Shown here: positions 49,461 through 61,129 of the stretch, one piece after another
Position numbering within the stretch: position 1 is the stretch's first letter
Layout of the letters: every line of letters starts with the position of its first letter
Source: Rhododendron vialii
Taxonomy: Eukaryota > Streptophyta > Magnoliopsida > Ericales > Ericaceae
Assembly (NCBI RefSeq): GCF_030253575.1
Contig: NC_080568.1
Coordinates: 7,117,501 to 7,181,500, forward strand
DNA: 64,000 bases
Reading direction: 5' to 3'
Notes under the pieces: model-generated
What the model was told of the DNA's origin: nothing
Database searches by the model: none
The model's input: only the letters and a program-made list of their open reading frames with translations
Program-made: the position numbers and the translations under genes

Positions 49461-50968
49461 TTATACCGTCCTCATTAGCTCGTTCATTCCATGAGGCGCC
49501 CATATTGCCAGCTCATCTAAGATCTTGCTTCCTGTTTCCAACCCATTTTTGAAGTTCCTGGCAGCCCAGTATTGATCAACACCGGGTATTTCGTTAAACA
49601 ATTGCCAGTAACGTTCGGCATACTTCCCAAGCATTTCGCCGGGCCTCTTCCTCATCTGTGCCAAGGCATCTTCTTCCTTGGCTTGCTTGTTGCTAGTGAT
49701 GAACCGATAGTTGAACTTTCAAGCTCTTTGAAACTATGGATCGATCCAGCCTCTAATTGGTTGAACCAAAGCAAGCCGAAGCGCCCAAGGCTCGAGGGAA
49801 ACGCTTTGCACATGATGGCGTCATCATCGGTGACGCATGAAATGGTGCTCCTGTAGCTGATGAGATGGGTGTATGCTTCGGTTGTGCTGGGGTCGAACTT
49901 CTGGAACTTCGGGAGGTGGAGACCTGGCTTCGGCAACGTGGCTTGGATCTTTGCCGAGAAAGGTGACTCCGTCAGCTTTTTCAATTGATACTCGTGGGTT
50001 GGCCAAGGGGGAAGACCTTCCCGAGCGTTCCGAGACTTCTTCGATGCTCGGTATTCTTGTACCCTTTGTTTTCCTTCTTTCTCATCTTGCTGACGTTGAG
50101 ATCCCCTCTTTCTCTTCTCTATGGGGACCCTTCTGTAGTCCTTTTTTGGAAGATTTTCAGTATGATAGACCCTTCGTCGGCTAGGACGATCGTCTTGCCG
50201 AACGACCACGCTTACGCTTTTTTCACGGTTAAGTTTCCAAGCGCTTCCCGAGTTTGTTGCTCGTCGTTCGTAGGCCTTTTCCCAAGGGACTTCATCATGT
50301 TCCATAAGCTGGCTCTGGGGACCTTTCTCGTTTCTTCGAGGCGTTCGGCTTCTTTGCCGTTCGGATTTGTATGGGATGAGAGCCTGATCGTTGTCTTGGA
50401 ATTCCACGGTATCGTAGCTTTGGGAGCCCTGAGAGTATTCATCTCTAGCCGATGAACTTGAGAAAATAGTATGTGGGCTCCCTTCTCTTCCTTTAAGTCC
50501 CGCACCATTGCCGAGATGTTGATGAACTGGGGAAAGTTGCTGCCTAAAGCGAGCGCTATCCCCAGCTCGGTGATCTGTCAATGGTGGGTCCAGGCGGTCG
50601 TGGATTGAGATTCTTTTTGGCCGTGCATCAACACCCAAAGGAGGAGGGGGTGGCAGATTTTCTCTCCGGCGCCGACCCTGAGATCCAGAATGGGAAACCG
50701 TCGGAAATTCATTGGCCTTAATCTTTGCGATCTCCATTTTTAGAATGGTGACATCAACGTTGGTCTGTTCTTGTTGTTGTTCTAGCATTTGTACGTATGC
50801 TAGAGCGTCTTCGCTTAAGCCCACTGGACGTTGGATGGAGGAGCTCATGCCTGGTGGAGTAAATCCAGGAGGGTGAGATGGGGAGGCAGCGTTGATACCG
50901 GTTTCAGAGGTGATGTGCAAAGAGGAACTGAGGGGTTGAAAAAGAGGAGGTGGAGGTGCTCCGCCCAT
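49461..50968 (-). pseudogene. Tat gag remnant
   Basis: 438 codons open from 50968. A coiled-coil-like N-terminal part (LAYVQMLEQQQEQTNVDVTI) and an Arg/Lys-rich middle precede the retrotransposon gag core LPKFQKFDPSTTEAYTHLIS and LGRFGLLWFNQLEAGSI. A frameshift near 49660 moves the core into another frame (MRKRPGEMLGKYAERYWQL), which stops before 49461. The start lies about 120 bp after the 5' LTR. The segment 49176-49460 is decayed linker between gag and the zinc-finger region. Confidence 0.8.
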
Positions 50969-51066
50969 TTTTGGAGGAGAGTGGTGGAGATCTGGAGGAG
51001 TGAGGTTTTTAAGGTCAGAAGAGGTGGTCGAGGTGGAGGAGCCGCCGTGGATCTGAGAAAAATTGT

Positions 51067-51085
51067 TTCACGTCGGGTTCACCAA
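51067..51085 (-). promoter_or_regulatory. Primer-binding site of the Tat element
   Basis: Minus strand reads TGGTGAACCCGACGTG directly after the 5' LTR; TGG pairs with the CCA end of a tRNA. The tRNA species was not determined. Confidence 0.65.
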
Positions 51086-51087
51086 AT

Positions 51088-51778
51088 TGTGGGGGCTCCG
51101 TTCCGGATGGTTCGTACTTTCTGAATGTTGGCTCGAGGTTAGCTCCTGGCTCCTTGCTCTATCCTGCAAAACGAAGCACGACTAAAAGACCACGCCGGAG
51201 GTTCTCCGGGATGGCCCTCTGGTGCAAGAGTCAGTTTGCTTGCAAGGAAGAATTAGGGATTAGGAGCTAGGTTTTCTTCGTGCGTACCTCTTCCAAGTAG
51301 GCATAATGGGATATTTATAGGGAACCCTTAGCTTGGTCTCCAACATTGCACCAACGCTCAACACGCGTCGGCTGATGTCACTCTTACATCACGTTTAGGG
51401 TTTTGCAACCACTTTCATGATGAGCTGGCACCTTCACGTGCCCCCATCTTTATCCTCATAACCGTTTAGATGACGTTACGACCATCATCATTGCCACGGT
51501 TATTGTTCTAACGCAGACGGGCTGGATCGTCGGCCACGCTTCGCTCGGCACCGAGCATGTTGTGTGACCTCGGCAGCCGTCCAAACGAACGTATTTCCCA
51601 CTCATACGAGTGCTGGGACTGGAGTATTTAAGGAAGTAGTAATTAAGGGGACCCTCGGCAATGGGGACCCTCGGCTACGGTTGCTGTTCCGAACGTTGAG
51701 AGAAAAATGACTTGGGCAAGACAAGGATACCGGATTACGTTCGGAAATAGCTCGAGCCCTTTTGCTCGGCCTGCTACA
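51088..51778 (-). repeat. 5' LTR of the Tat element
   Basis: 691 bp. Followed on the minus strand, two or three bases after its end, by the primer-binding site. Confidence 0.9.
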
Positions 51779-51920
51779 AAAACTCTAATAAATATTTAAA
51801 TTTCAAATCCAAAACCTCCATCTCCAACCTTAAGTGTCAAATTTGCACTTGAATCTCCAACCAAAAGTGCCCCCACTCAATGTTGAAATTTAAAAAGTTT
51901 TGACATTTTTTTGGTAATAA

Positions 51921-52933
51921 GGGCCCGATTGGATGCTATATCCATCGGGTGTATTTCGCAATCCGGTGTATTGGTTCCTTACTCCACTGTTTGGCAAGAT
52001 TAAGGGCTCCTGTATTCGTTTCTTCCCTTCTTTGTTAACACAGGCCAGAGGGTACTAATTTATGGCTACCTCCGGTTGTAGCCATAATTAATCCGGGGCA
52101 ATACAGGTGAAATCTTGCCATTTCTGCCCTCCCTAATCCCCCCTCTTCATCTCCTCCGTGTACATGCACAGAACGGAAAAAATGGAAAAAGAGAGAGGAA
52201 AAAAATTATGGCCGGAGTTATCATTTACAATAGAGAGAGAGAAGTACCGTTGCCGTTCAAAATTTGCCCGTCGTCGGTCTGGATCTACTCATTCGAAATT
52301 TGCCAGTCGTCCATGGGTGCCGGTCATCCATGGGGAAAGTGGGTGGGTTTTGTAGTGAGAGAGAGAGCGAGAGGCGGGGGTGGGTGGGTAGATTTGGTCC
52401 TATTTTAATTTGTATTTTTTTTTGTACAAAACTAAAATCTGACCCTTTTTATTTGTCTTTTTTTACTCCTATTTTGTTGTGTACAAAACTAAATATTCAA
52501 TAAATAAAATAGATAATAAAACAATTTAAAAACACAAAATGTATTTATTTTTTAAATTATTAAAATAATTAAATTATTAGTAAACTAAATTATTATTGCT
52601 TATTGTGATAAAGTACTTAATTTTATTGGATTTTGTAATAATATATTTAATCTAATGAATTATCTATTGTAATACTGTGCAATGGCAAAAGAGTCATTTG
52701 ACAGCTTTTTATATCATACACCCTTCTTTATACACCCAATTTATCCTCTATCCGAACCAAGTGTTATTTTATCCCCCTTCTCTAATACATCATCCAAACT
52801 GTCTACTTTTTAATACACCCTCTATAAATATCAAATCAATGTGGGTCTTTCCTTCTTAACTAATACTCCTTTCTATCTTATCACCCCTTCATAAATAATA
52901 TACCCAAAACACATACGGCATCCAATCGGGCCC
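51921..52933. mobile_element. PIF/Harbinger-like element, 1013 bp, with empty-site proof
   Basis: Perfect 16-bp inverted ends GGGCCCGATTGGATGC and GCATCCAATCGGGCCC, flanked by TAA (51918-51920 and 52934-52936). R1 copy b has the intact site GTAATAAGGGTGC (near 11576). Non-coding and rich in GA and A/T runs. The right inner region resembles the element at 16345-17338. Confidence 0.9.
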
Positions 52934-53164
52934 TAAGGGTGCAAATCAAATAATGAAATAATAAGTCTGTGATATTTCACCCCTACAAAGTCTTGTTGCA
53001 ATTGAAACAATAGCGCACTAGGTGCAACATGGAAAGAAATTAAGCCTACGGATTGGGAGAGTGTCGCTCCTCTCTGTAGTCTTGATTAATCTTCACCATA
53101 GTGAACTTCTCCATAAGCACCTGCATTGAGAAATGAAGTTACTCAAAGGACGGAGTGCTATTTT

Positions 53165-54700
53165 ATTGTGATAGCCCATCAAACATTGCCCAATGATTCG
53201 CTGCAAGAGTCGAACAGGACCAGATCAAAGGAGCTTTGTGGCTGACAGTGTTGCTGGGATTGAAGTTGATCTTCAAATGCAGGGCCAATTGTAGGTGGGT
53301 GGAAAAAAAAGGAGGTTGGGAGGTTTGCAAGAGGGGAGAGAGGAAACAGGTTTTGCGGGTCATTTTGCCCTTGTGATCCCGATAAGTCCTCCTGCTGCTA
53401 CTGTGTCGAGCCTATCTACGGCTCCATCATTGTTGATCTAAACCGAGCCCATTGGTGGAGGCTCCCATCCAACCACCATTTTTCAAGAGAAGCTCTTGCT
53501 GGTTTGTTATTGTAAACGGTGAAGTACCATTCAGTTCCCCAGGCCAAAACATCTTGAAGGGTGAAGAATCTGGATTCGAGTGGATTATTAACCGGGTTCG
53601 AATCAAAGTGGCATCTATTGCAGCTAACCCAAATACACCAAAAACAAGAGGGAAAATGATGGACCAAGGAACACTGAAAGAATGAAGAGCTTTGGAACAT
53701 CAATTTGACTTGTATGGACAAATGGGACAAAAAGGCCTGGGGGTGATGTTGCGAGCAAACAGATCGTGTTTAGTTGCAAGACGATCAAAAGTGACTAACC
53801 AGATGAAGTGGATGACACGAGGGTTAGCGGGGACTTTCCAAAAGCCATTTCCAATCTTCACAAGGAGTACTGGACAAATTTTTACCAAGTTCATAACCAT
53901 GCTTGCTACTTAAAAGACCAGAAGTAGAATTCTAACAGATGCGATCAGATTCGAATTTGACAACTTGAAAAAATTCCCTAGAATCAAGTGTTTAACGTTC
54001 GAGGGGGAAAACAAAGGGAGTGTTATCCAGTGCCCAGAAGCCCCTGGCCCACAAATCCGGCACTGCTACGTTCGGCTAAATAAGCCAAGTGACTTATTTT
54101 TTTGTTTTTATTCAATTGTTTTTCATATTTGTTAGTTTTTCTTCAATTTTTTGGGGATTATTGCATCGTCATGACGAGAAAAATCTAAAAAGTAAAAAAT
54201 TATGATAGAAATCAATTTTTTTTAATAAAGACGAAAAAATTGGCTTATTGGCTTATTTTCGTCTTTATTCAAAAAAATTGATTTCGATCATAATTTTTAA
54301 CTAGATTTCTTTCGTCATGACGATGCAATAATCCCCAAAAAATTGAAGAAAAACTAACAAATACGAAAAAAAATTAAATAAGGACAAAAAAATAAGCCAC
54401 TTGGCTTATTTAGCCGAACGAGGCGTGCAAATGGTCAAAGGGCCCTCTAATCAATCATACCGCGAAGAGGGCCTCCCCCTGACCAATTATCAAACTAGAA
54501 ATTTGTGGAGGTACCGCTACGGACCACAACTCTTGCCCCTTTCATGAACAAGTCGCTCCCTTTGCAAACACATCTCCATATAATGGTTATTGGTCGTGTT
54601 GCCGTATTCGCCTTCAAGGACTTTGGCCCAAAGCAACTCAGGTTCATAGGGTAATCGATTTGCAATTGAGTTTCTCAATAGCCACTTTACTAGCCGAAGC
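53165..54700 (-). pseudogene. LINE remnant in R1 copy c
   Basis: Parallel to 12460-13700: minus-strand LLRNSIANRLPYEPELLWAK, GFWKVPANPRVIHFIWL (zf-RVT) and ATKHDLFARNITP-like pieces, in broken frames. Interrupted by the MITE at 54069-54420. Functionally dead. Confidence 0.6.
54069..54420. mobile_element. M1 foldback MITE, 352 bp
   Basis: Begins CGTTCGGCTAAATAAGCC and ends with the exact reverse complement; 23 bp at the tips are perfectly paired and the rest is nearly palindromic about 54245. R1 copy b is uninterrupted here (GCACTGCTAAATC near 13345). Same family as 9304-9657. Confidence 0.85.
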
Positions 54701-55979
54701 ATGCATGTAAAGTACAATAAAGAAAAAATTGAGGCATATTGAGAATTATTGACTCCCAAGAGGAGTAATTGCCTCTGGACTAGCACAAGGCTAGATCCTA
54801 AAAATTGTCGAGGGAAATGAGCAAAGCCTATAGGAAGTCACCTAGGGAGGTAACCCAATCTCTGTGGCTGGAGATCCTATGAAGGAGATGCAATAGGTAA
54901 AAACAATTCATATTATGTGACTTGATACCAGCACTAAAGAAAAATTAGGAGACTCCATATATTGTTGTTCTCCTGCTCATTCCTAAGGCATAGTGCTAAA
55001 GAAGTGACAGGTTGAGGATGGGTTTTAACCCTTAATGAATCCAAGGCGAGGATTTTCTCGCAAGGTACATTTCGTCACTGTACCCTTGGAGGATTCACCT
55101 AAGTGGGAGTTGTCGTGAGGCCGCGACTATGAGGCTTGGGCTAGCCTATAGAAATTGTCATGAGAATCAAGATCGAGTGCATGGCCATTAATAGCACTAA
55201 CCCGCGATCGAACGTCCAATACTGGTACTGTGTATGTGATATGTTGAACTCTGACTCAAAGGATCTAGTTCAAAACATAGTTTACTATGATCCTTCAGAG
55301 GTAAACTATTAACACTAAGTGAGGTTCAAGTCCGGAAGACATCTTCACCTATTTCACAGTATATAGTTGCCCAATTTTGTTTCTAGTATGTATTTTAAAA
55401 GTCAAACTATAAAATATTTATTTTTATTAAAAAGTGGGGGATTGTTGGAACATTTTTAATAAAATAAATGTTAAATATTAATTCCTCTATTATCATCATC
55501 ATTATTCTTCTGTTACATAATTATGTTTATATTAACCCAAAATCGGTTACAAGATTTAAGGGAATTTATGATTGTTATTATGTATATTAATACGTATTAC
55601 ATCTATATATATGGGTAATCCGTACAAGTGTGATGGTTATGAAAAATAGAGGGTTTTAGAGTATTCATAAACTATTTTCTATAGAGTTGGGCAACTCGGT
55701 TCGTAACTCGTTCAAACCTCTCGGTGGTCGTGAACATCGGATGAGGAATGCTTGTGAGCTCTTGGGTTTAATCTTGGGGCTAGTACACTCCGGTGGAACC
55801 TTAACGAGTGGAGAAATATTAGCCTTAAGACAGTGACAACACGAATCTCATTCTCACAGGCAACATCTTTCCTTTCATTATTTGTATATTCTCTCGTATT
55901 TACTTGTTGAGTTTTTATGTTTATGTGTACCTATATAATTCTTGTGATAAATAAATATTTGTGAATAAAAGTTTTAACA
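54701..55979 (+). mobile_element. Truncated copia element: 3' internal part plus 3' LTR
   Basis: A polypurine tract AAAAAGTGGGGGAT is followed at 55443 by TGTTGGAACATT, and the LTR ends GTTTTAACA at 55979 (537 bp). 54701-55442 is non-coding 3' internal sequence with no intact pol. The matching 5' LTR is not in the window, so the element is 5' truncated. The right flank TTATTAACCGGG is host R1 sequence. Confidence 0.7.
55443..55979 (+). repeat. 3' LTR of the truncated copia element
   Basis: 537 bp with TG...CA ends, directly after a polypurine tract; contains ATCTATATATATGGG as a possible TATA region. Confidence 0.65.
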
Positions 55980-56300
55980 TTATTAACCGGGTTCGAATCA
56001 AAGTGGAGTCTATTGCAGCTAACCCAAATACACCAACAAGAAGAGGGAAAATGATGGACCAAGGAACACTGAAAGAAAAAGAATGAAGAGCTTTGGAACA
56101 TCAATTTGACTTGTATGGACAAATGGGACAAAAAGGCTTGGGGTGATGTTGCCAGCATACAGATCGTGTTTAGTTGCAAGTCGATCAAAAGCGACTAACC
56201 AGATGAAGTGGATGACACGAGGGTTAGCGGGGACTTTCCAAAAGCCATTTCCAATCTTCACAAGGAGCGGTACTGGACAAATTTTTACCGAGTTCTTCCA
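55980..56300 (-). pseudogene. R1/LINE remnant, copy d
   Basis: Duplicates 53590-53900: TTAACCGGGTTCGAATCAAA, GGACAAATGGGACAAAAAGG and the minus-strand NPRVIHFIWL piece. It ends near 56300. Confidence 0.65.
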
Positions 56301-56504
56301 AAATTTTCTTTTTCAAAAAAAATGTAATTTCAAACTCAAATATAACAAAAATCAAAAATAAAATCAAAATTAATTTTTTAATTTTTTTTGCACCGTTTAA
56401 AAGATTTCAATGAGATTTATCAAACAAGATCTATATTGGTAGGAAAATTATTTGCGTAAACACATGATTTTTAACCTTGAAGTTACCTTCATTTTCTTAA
56501 AGTT

Positions 56505-56587
56505 CTTTTCAAGTTAAAGGCTATCTGAACCTGGTTCACGAACGGGCTCGGCAGCGCGCCGATAGCCTTTAGGTCGCTCAGTGCCAT
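56505..56587 (-). pseudogene. Tau-GST exon-1 fragment with promoter
   Basis: From ATG at 56587 the minus strand encodes MALSDLKAIGALPSPFVNQV and about seven more residues with intact Ser14-Pro-Phe, then homology stops near 56505. The remainder of exon 1 and exon 2 are absent. Upstream keep a TATA box and, after a solo LTR, an R3 block, so a promoter without a gene remains. Confidence 0.85.
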
Positions 56588-56648
56588 TGATATGGGTAGT
56601 GAAGTAATAAGAGAGGTCTGTTTCTAAACAGAACAGGTTGTTTGGGAG

Positions 56649-56656
56649 TATTTATA
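56649..56656 (-). promoter_or_regulatory. TATA box of the GST exon-1 fragment
   Basis: TATAAATA on the minus strand, about 65 bp upstream of the fragment's ATG, in a context (GTTTGGGAGT) shared with GSTU-2. Confidence 0.55.
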
Positions 56657-56712
56657 GTAGGGTTTTGGCTTGCTGAAGTAGAAGGCTTTTGTACGTTGAT
56701 CTGTTGGCTATG

Positions 56713-57712
56713 TGTTTACACCCGTTTTTGGCACCCGGTCCTGGGCAAGCATTGGAAGGCTATTTAATTATCTTTTAATTAAATTGGGCCAAAAAATAGA
56801 GAGGTATTAGATTAAAATTAATGGGCCAAGACAGTTTTAATTGGGCCCGGTTAATTTTGACCCAATCTGGACATAATTTGAGATTATGGGCTATGGGTCA
56901 TATTATTAAATTGAGGCCCATTCAGTTTGTGTGATGAGAGCGAGGCCTTTTTTATTTTTAATAGGCCCATTGCTACATTGATGAAACCATTTGATAAAGT
57001 CTCGTGGAAGGAGGAACAAGAGAATAGGGATGATTGCCACGTAGCCATTTGACAAGTCAAATGGCCCATTATCCCCTCATGCCCACAAAAAGGGGTGGGG
57101 TAAGCCCATGATCTTCTCAACTACCCATAACCCCACAGAGAGGAAAAATAGGAGAGGTCCACTAGCCTTTCTCAACTGTTAGTAACCACCCACTCGCGCA
57201 TGATAGCCATGGGACATGTGCCATCACGAGAAATCAAGACGGGAAGATCATTTTTGCATGCAAAACCGTGGAGCACTTGGCCTATAAATATAAGAAGACA
57301 AAAAAAAAAAAATGGTACACACACCAATCAAGCTCAACGCTTAAAACTAAAGCCTTCCCAGCGAAGCAGTTATCTCATTTCTCTCCCATTTCTATTTCTC
57401 TTGTACCTCCAACTTTATTATTACGACATATATAGTAAAGTTATTCCGTCTCTTTTGTATCCCCAATTTTATTATTATGACATAATAAAGTTATTCTACG
57501 TTGTTACTTCTTTTCCTACACGGTTAGAAAATTATTAAGTCTTCGCTCGTAGAGGCAAAACGACGAACGAACACTGCAATCCAGCTCTTAGGTTTGCAGT
57601 ACTTTCATCCTCATAGTTAAGAAGTCAGAAAAGGAGCACTCAACCCTTTACATTGGACGCGATAAGTCCTAGTACGCCCGCTCAGTCCTTGAGCTACTTC
57701 GGAGCCAAAACA
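56713..57712 (+). mobile_element. Solo LTR, 1000 bp
   Basis: Begins TGTTTACACCCG and ends GGAGCCAAAACA, flanked exactly by CTATG (56708-56712 and 57713-57717). TATAAATA lies at 57283-57290. No internal domain or second LTR, so it probably arose by LTR-LTR recombination. It separates a GST core promoter from its R3 block. Confidence 0.8.
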
Positions 57713-58333
57713 CTATGGTAGTGCTACAGAGGAGCAATTTTCTACTAGAATCTTCTATTGGAAGGAGGAGCTGGGGGGCGCGTTCGTTGAGTCATTGAAT
57801 GCGTCAGGCTGTTTTTGGAAGAGGGCTGCTTTCCCCGCCTTGACACCCCACCTCCCTGGCCCCACACCTTATTTCCCATATTACCCCCTCCCCTCCTCCC
57901 GTTCCTCCCTCCTTTTATTTACTTTTTTTTTTCTTCTTTTTTCTTCTTTATTTTCTTTTTTTTTTTCTGTCAGAATTTTTTTATTCGTTTTTTTTCTTTA
58001 TTTCCTTTTGATTCCTTCCACTTTGAATCTTTCTTATTTGTTTCTTTTCTCATTTACCTCCCTTCTTTATTTTTTTTTTGGTTAACTCAAATTCTATTTT
58101 CAATTAAAATTGACTTTATACTTAATAAATTTATATTATTTTAATTAGTTAATTAGTCTTAACAATGAATAATAAAAATAACTTATAATGAACAATAATA
58201 AATTGAAATAAAATTTCATTTTTATTATAATTGAGTACATATTGTCAAAACATGAAAATACATAAAAACACAAATTTTAATCAATATCTCCTCCAAATGC
58301 TGCTCCCGGCATGCTTATACCCATTACTTCGTA

Positions 58334-61129
58334 CTACAATAGCAAACGTGTTTCATAACTGGCAGCCCATCCTTTAGCTTCATCCGATGAATGCTCCTCC
58401 CACCATGTTGGGATGGGTGGTACAGGGTAATGAGGTTCTAAGAAAATTTGCACGAAGTGATTGTTGTTAACACGGGCAATAGCAATTTCCCGGCGGTATT
58501 CGACTAGAACTGGAGGGGACCTCAATGGCAAATGAATAAAACAACCGTAAACATCCTCATCAAATGTATGCAATACTAGATTGTACCTTGTTGCGATGAC
58601 AACTCCCAAAGTCATAGCCTCCATCCAATGATTCTCTGATGCTATAGGCTCGAACCAATTCAGTAAAATTAGTAGACAATTTGCCCAATCATGTACTGGA
58701 TAAATCACACTGTATAGATAATAATTTTGTCGAATTTCTTCAATAAGCTCCTCTCGTACTCGACTCCAATCATTTTCACTATACCCGATTAGTGCAGCTA
58801 TCGCCTTGAATCCACAATGACCATCACCAAGCACGTCAACAGTGTGGGAAATATAACGCTGAAAAGCCTGAGGTAATCGTTGAATGTAGCAATCAGTGAT
58901 GGATGGAACTATAAATTGAGTGTTGCGAACCCCCGAACCCCTCCCACGTCTTCCTCTCCCTCTCACTCGCGATGTTGCAGTCCTTGATCCTGAAGTTGAT
59001 GCTTCTGAGAAAGAAGGTATGCGACGTGTACTTTGCTCATCTCTACCTGTAGGTCGACCTCTATGTTCTGTGTTGTACGATGGAGGTCGAACTGTGCTAC
59101 GAGATGGATCTGCCATATCGATAATCCTGTCTATGATATGCTCTCGCATAGGTGGATCCATCCCATCTAATATCTCAACGACTTGAGATGTCCTGTCAGA
59201 TCGTACTCCCTCCTCATTAAACTCGGTTGCGTGCATAGACAACCTAGTCCAATGAGCATGGATACTCCATAGCGACATTGGAGTGGAAATGGAACGATAA
59301 TATGCAAGATCGTTCATGCATGGCAATCCGTATGTGATTTTGATCGTACAGTTGCAATAGCCAACAATGTGGGGGGATACTTCTAAAGCGGTTTCTAGCT
59401 AATCATCTATGAACTCCATTGCCCCTAATGAAATTCGACACCTTACCTGATCAAAAATGGAGTCACGTAATTGTTTGTGGCGTGGAATGTTCAATGATTT
59501 CTCGAACGACTTCTTAATTTTCCCGAACTGATTTTTCAACATCTTTTCTATTTTATCAAAAGATGTTTGTAGCGATGACATGGTATCCCCCAAATATGCC
59601 TTTAGCCTCGCATGTGCAGACTCTGCCCTGTAATAGAATAATGCACTGTGTTTAAATAGGAAAGTATCAAAAAATATTTTCTAGTGTAGTAGAGAAATGC
59701 ACAAAATTTTAATAGTAAAGTCAAAAAGCGATTTTACCTTTAACTTGAATTGCTTCCGAGGTGCATACATGTATCTGTCCATGCTGAAACAAACCGCTCT
59801 TTGTATGACCTTAACCATGTTTGCCACAGGTAAGTTATGACATACGGGAACTGGCGAAAATCATCGCACATGGCTTGCCACTTCTGTTCGAAAGACGAAG
59901 GTGTAGATGAATTGATAAGCGAGTGCCATGACTTGATGAAGCGCTTCCATTCCAGACCAAGCACACGGCTGCAGTTCTTCATGACGCACTGATTTATGTG
60001 TCAAATACACAAGATGTGACGTGCTGTAGGGAAACATGCTTCAATGGCGTTCATAAGCGCTAAATCCCGATCTGAAACAAACACCAATGGCATCGACGCC
60101 CCCTCTTGAAGCATCCAGTTTTTTAAGTTATTCAATGCCCACGTCAATGTCTCTTCTCTCTCATTACTAAGATAACCGAACATAAGCGAGTAAGTTCGCC
60201 ATGTGGATGTGATACCCACAACCTCCAATAGTGATTTCCGATACTCATTTGTCTTGTACGTCGCATCAATGATTAGTACAGACGGAAAGTTGACAGATAG
60301 CTCTAGACTCATAGGATGAACCCAAATAATATCTGTGATTTCGTTAGTATCCGGATTTGTAAGAAATTGATAGAGGTAATGTTTCTTAAGTAATTGACGT
60401 ATGACATACTGAATAGGAGTTAGACCGTCCAGTTTGGCTGCTTTGTTTGCAAAAATGGTGTTATAAATGCTCTTGATTCCCGTAGTGTTTGACGGGTCTT
60501 TTTGCTTCAAAATATTAAGAATCTCACGAGGCGCAGTGCTATTGGCCATGTCGGCCACAAATTGTTTCTCTACTGGTTTTAGCCTTGACGGGTATTCGTG
60601 GCCCTCAATATGTTTTGCTATTTCTTGGTTATGGACACCACTAATAACCTCTAAACCCCACCTGATACCGCATGGATGTTGTGGTATACCTCACAGTTGA
60701 AATGGGCAATCGCATTTTCTAGTCCCAGTGTTTCTTTGCAAGGATTGCCCTTCAACCAGATACCGTGGCGGTTCGTACTTTCCTCCTCTTTCATAACAAA
60801 GAATGCACTTCGGCAATTTGCCGCCTTTTAACTTAGCAGAATTTAAAATAACCACCACAATACCATATTTTAGACCAACGCTCCGCGCCCAAGCTAACAT
60901 ATCTTCTCTACTTTCAAAAATCTATATAAAAAAAACGAATATGTATAAATACAACATTAACCAGTCTTAACATAAATAACGAATATGCAAAACAATAACA
61001 GTGAAAACTAACCTGGTCGGTGGTAAATTCTAGTGTGTAATCGCGACTATTGTGGGAGACACTCTCCTCACTACGAACATCATTCTCAAATGACCAACTA
61101 TCTGAAATTGAAAAGTTGTAGTTATCCAT
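58334..61129 (-). pseudogene. FAR1/MULE transposase fused to an OTU cysteine-protease domain (dead copy)
   Basis: Three exons on the minus strand: 61013-61129, 59738-60921 and 58334-59627; the joined length is 865 codons and all junctions keep frame. N-terminus: FAR1-like zinc-binding region (KCILCYERGGKYEPPRY, then TRKCDCPFQL). Middle: MULE transposase core LIIDATYKTNEYR, VFVSDRDLALMNAIEACFP and HILCI. Then a SWIM-like CNC...GLPCMND, in which the usual final His is Asn. A low-complexity Arg/Gly linker precedes the OTU domain, DVLGDGHCGFKAIA with the catalytic Cys and a later NNNHF. Stops at 60691-60693 (TGA), 60001-60003 (TGA where Trp is expected), 59740-59742 (TAA where Gln is expected) and 59399-59401 (TAG) disable it. 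Confidence 0.85.

Larger units (their letters stand above)
40606..51778 (-). mobile_element. Ty3/gypsy retrotransposon of Tat type, 11.2 kb, decayed
   Basis: LTRs 40606-41297 (692 bp) and 51088-51778 (691 bp) begin TGTGGGGGC and end GCTACA on the plus strand. AAAAC flanks the element (40601-40605 and 51779-51783). The coding order on the minus strand is gag, protease, RT, RNase H, a second RNase H, integrase, which defines gypsy; the second RNase H and an antisense gene near the 3' LTR are marks of the Tat lineage. The LTRs differ at about a dozen positions by eye (about 98% identity). gag-pol has frameshifts and stops, so the copy is not autonomous. Confidence 0.93.
40431..54700. repeat. R1 repeat, copy c, split by gypsy, PIF and MITE insertions
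   Basis: Surviving pieces are 40431-40605, 51779-51920 and 52934-54700, collinear with copies a and b. Removing 40606-51778, 51921-52933 and 54069-54420 restores the R1 order. The last part, 53165-54700, is the LINE-like remnant. Confidence 0.75.

Noticed and set aside
49824-50508. Plus-strand frames of 103 and 156 codons
   Set aside because: Antisense to the Tat gag remnant; no motif.
57795-58144. Phe/Pro-rich frames
   Set aside because: C- and T-rich arm of a MULE; low complexity.
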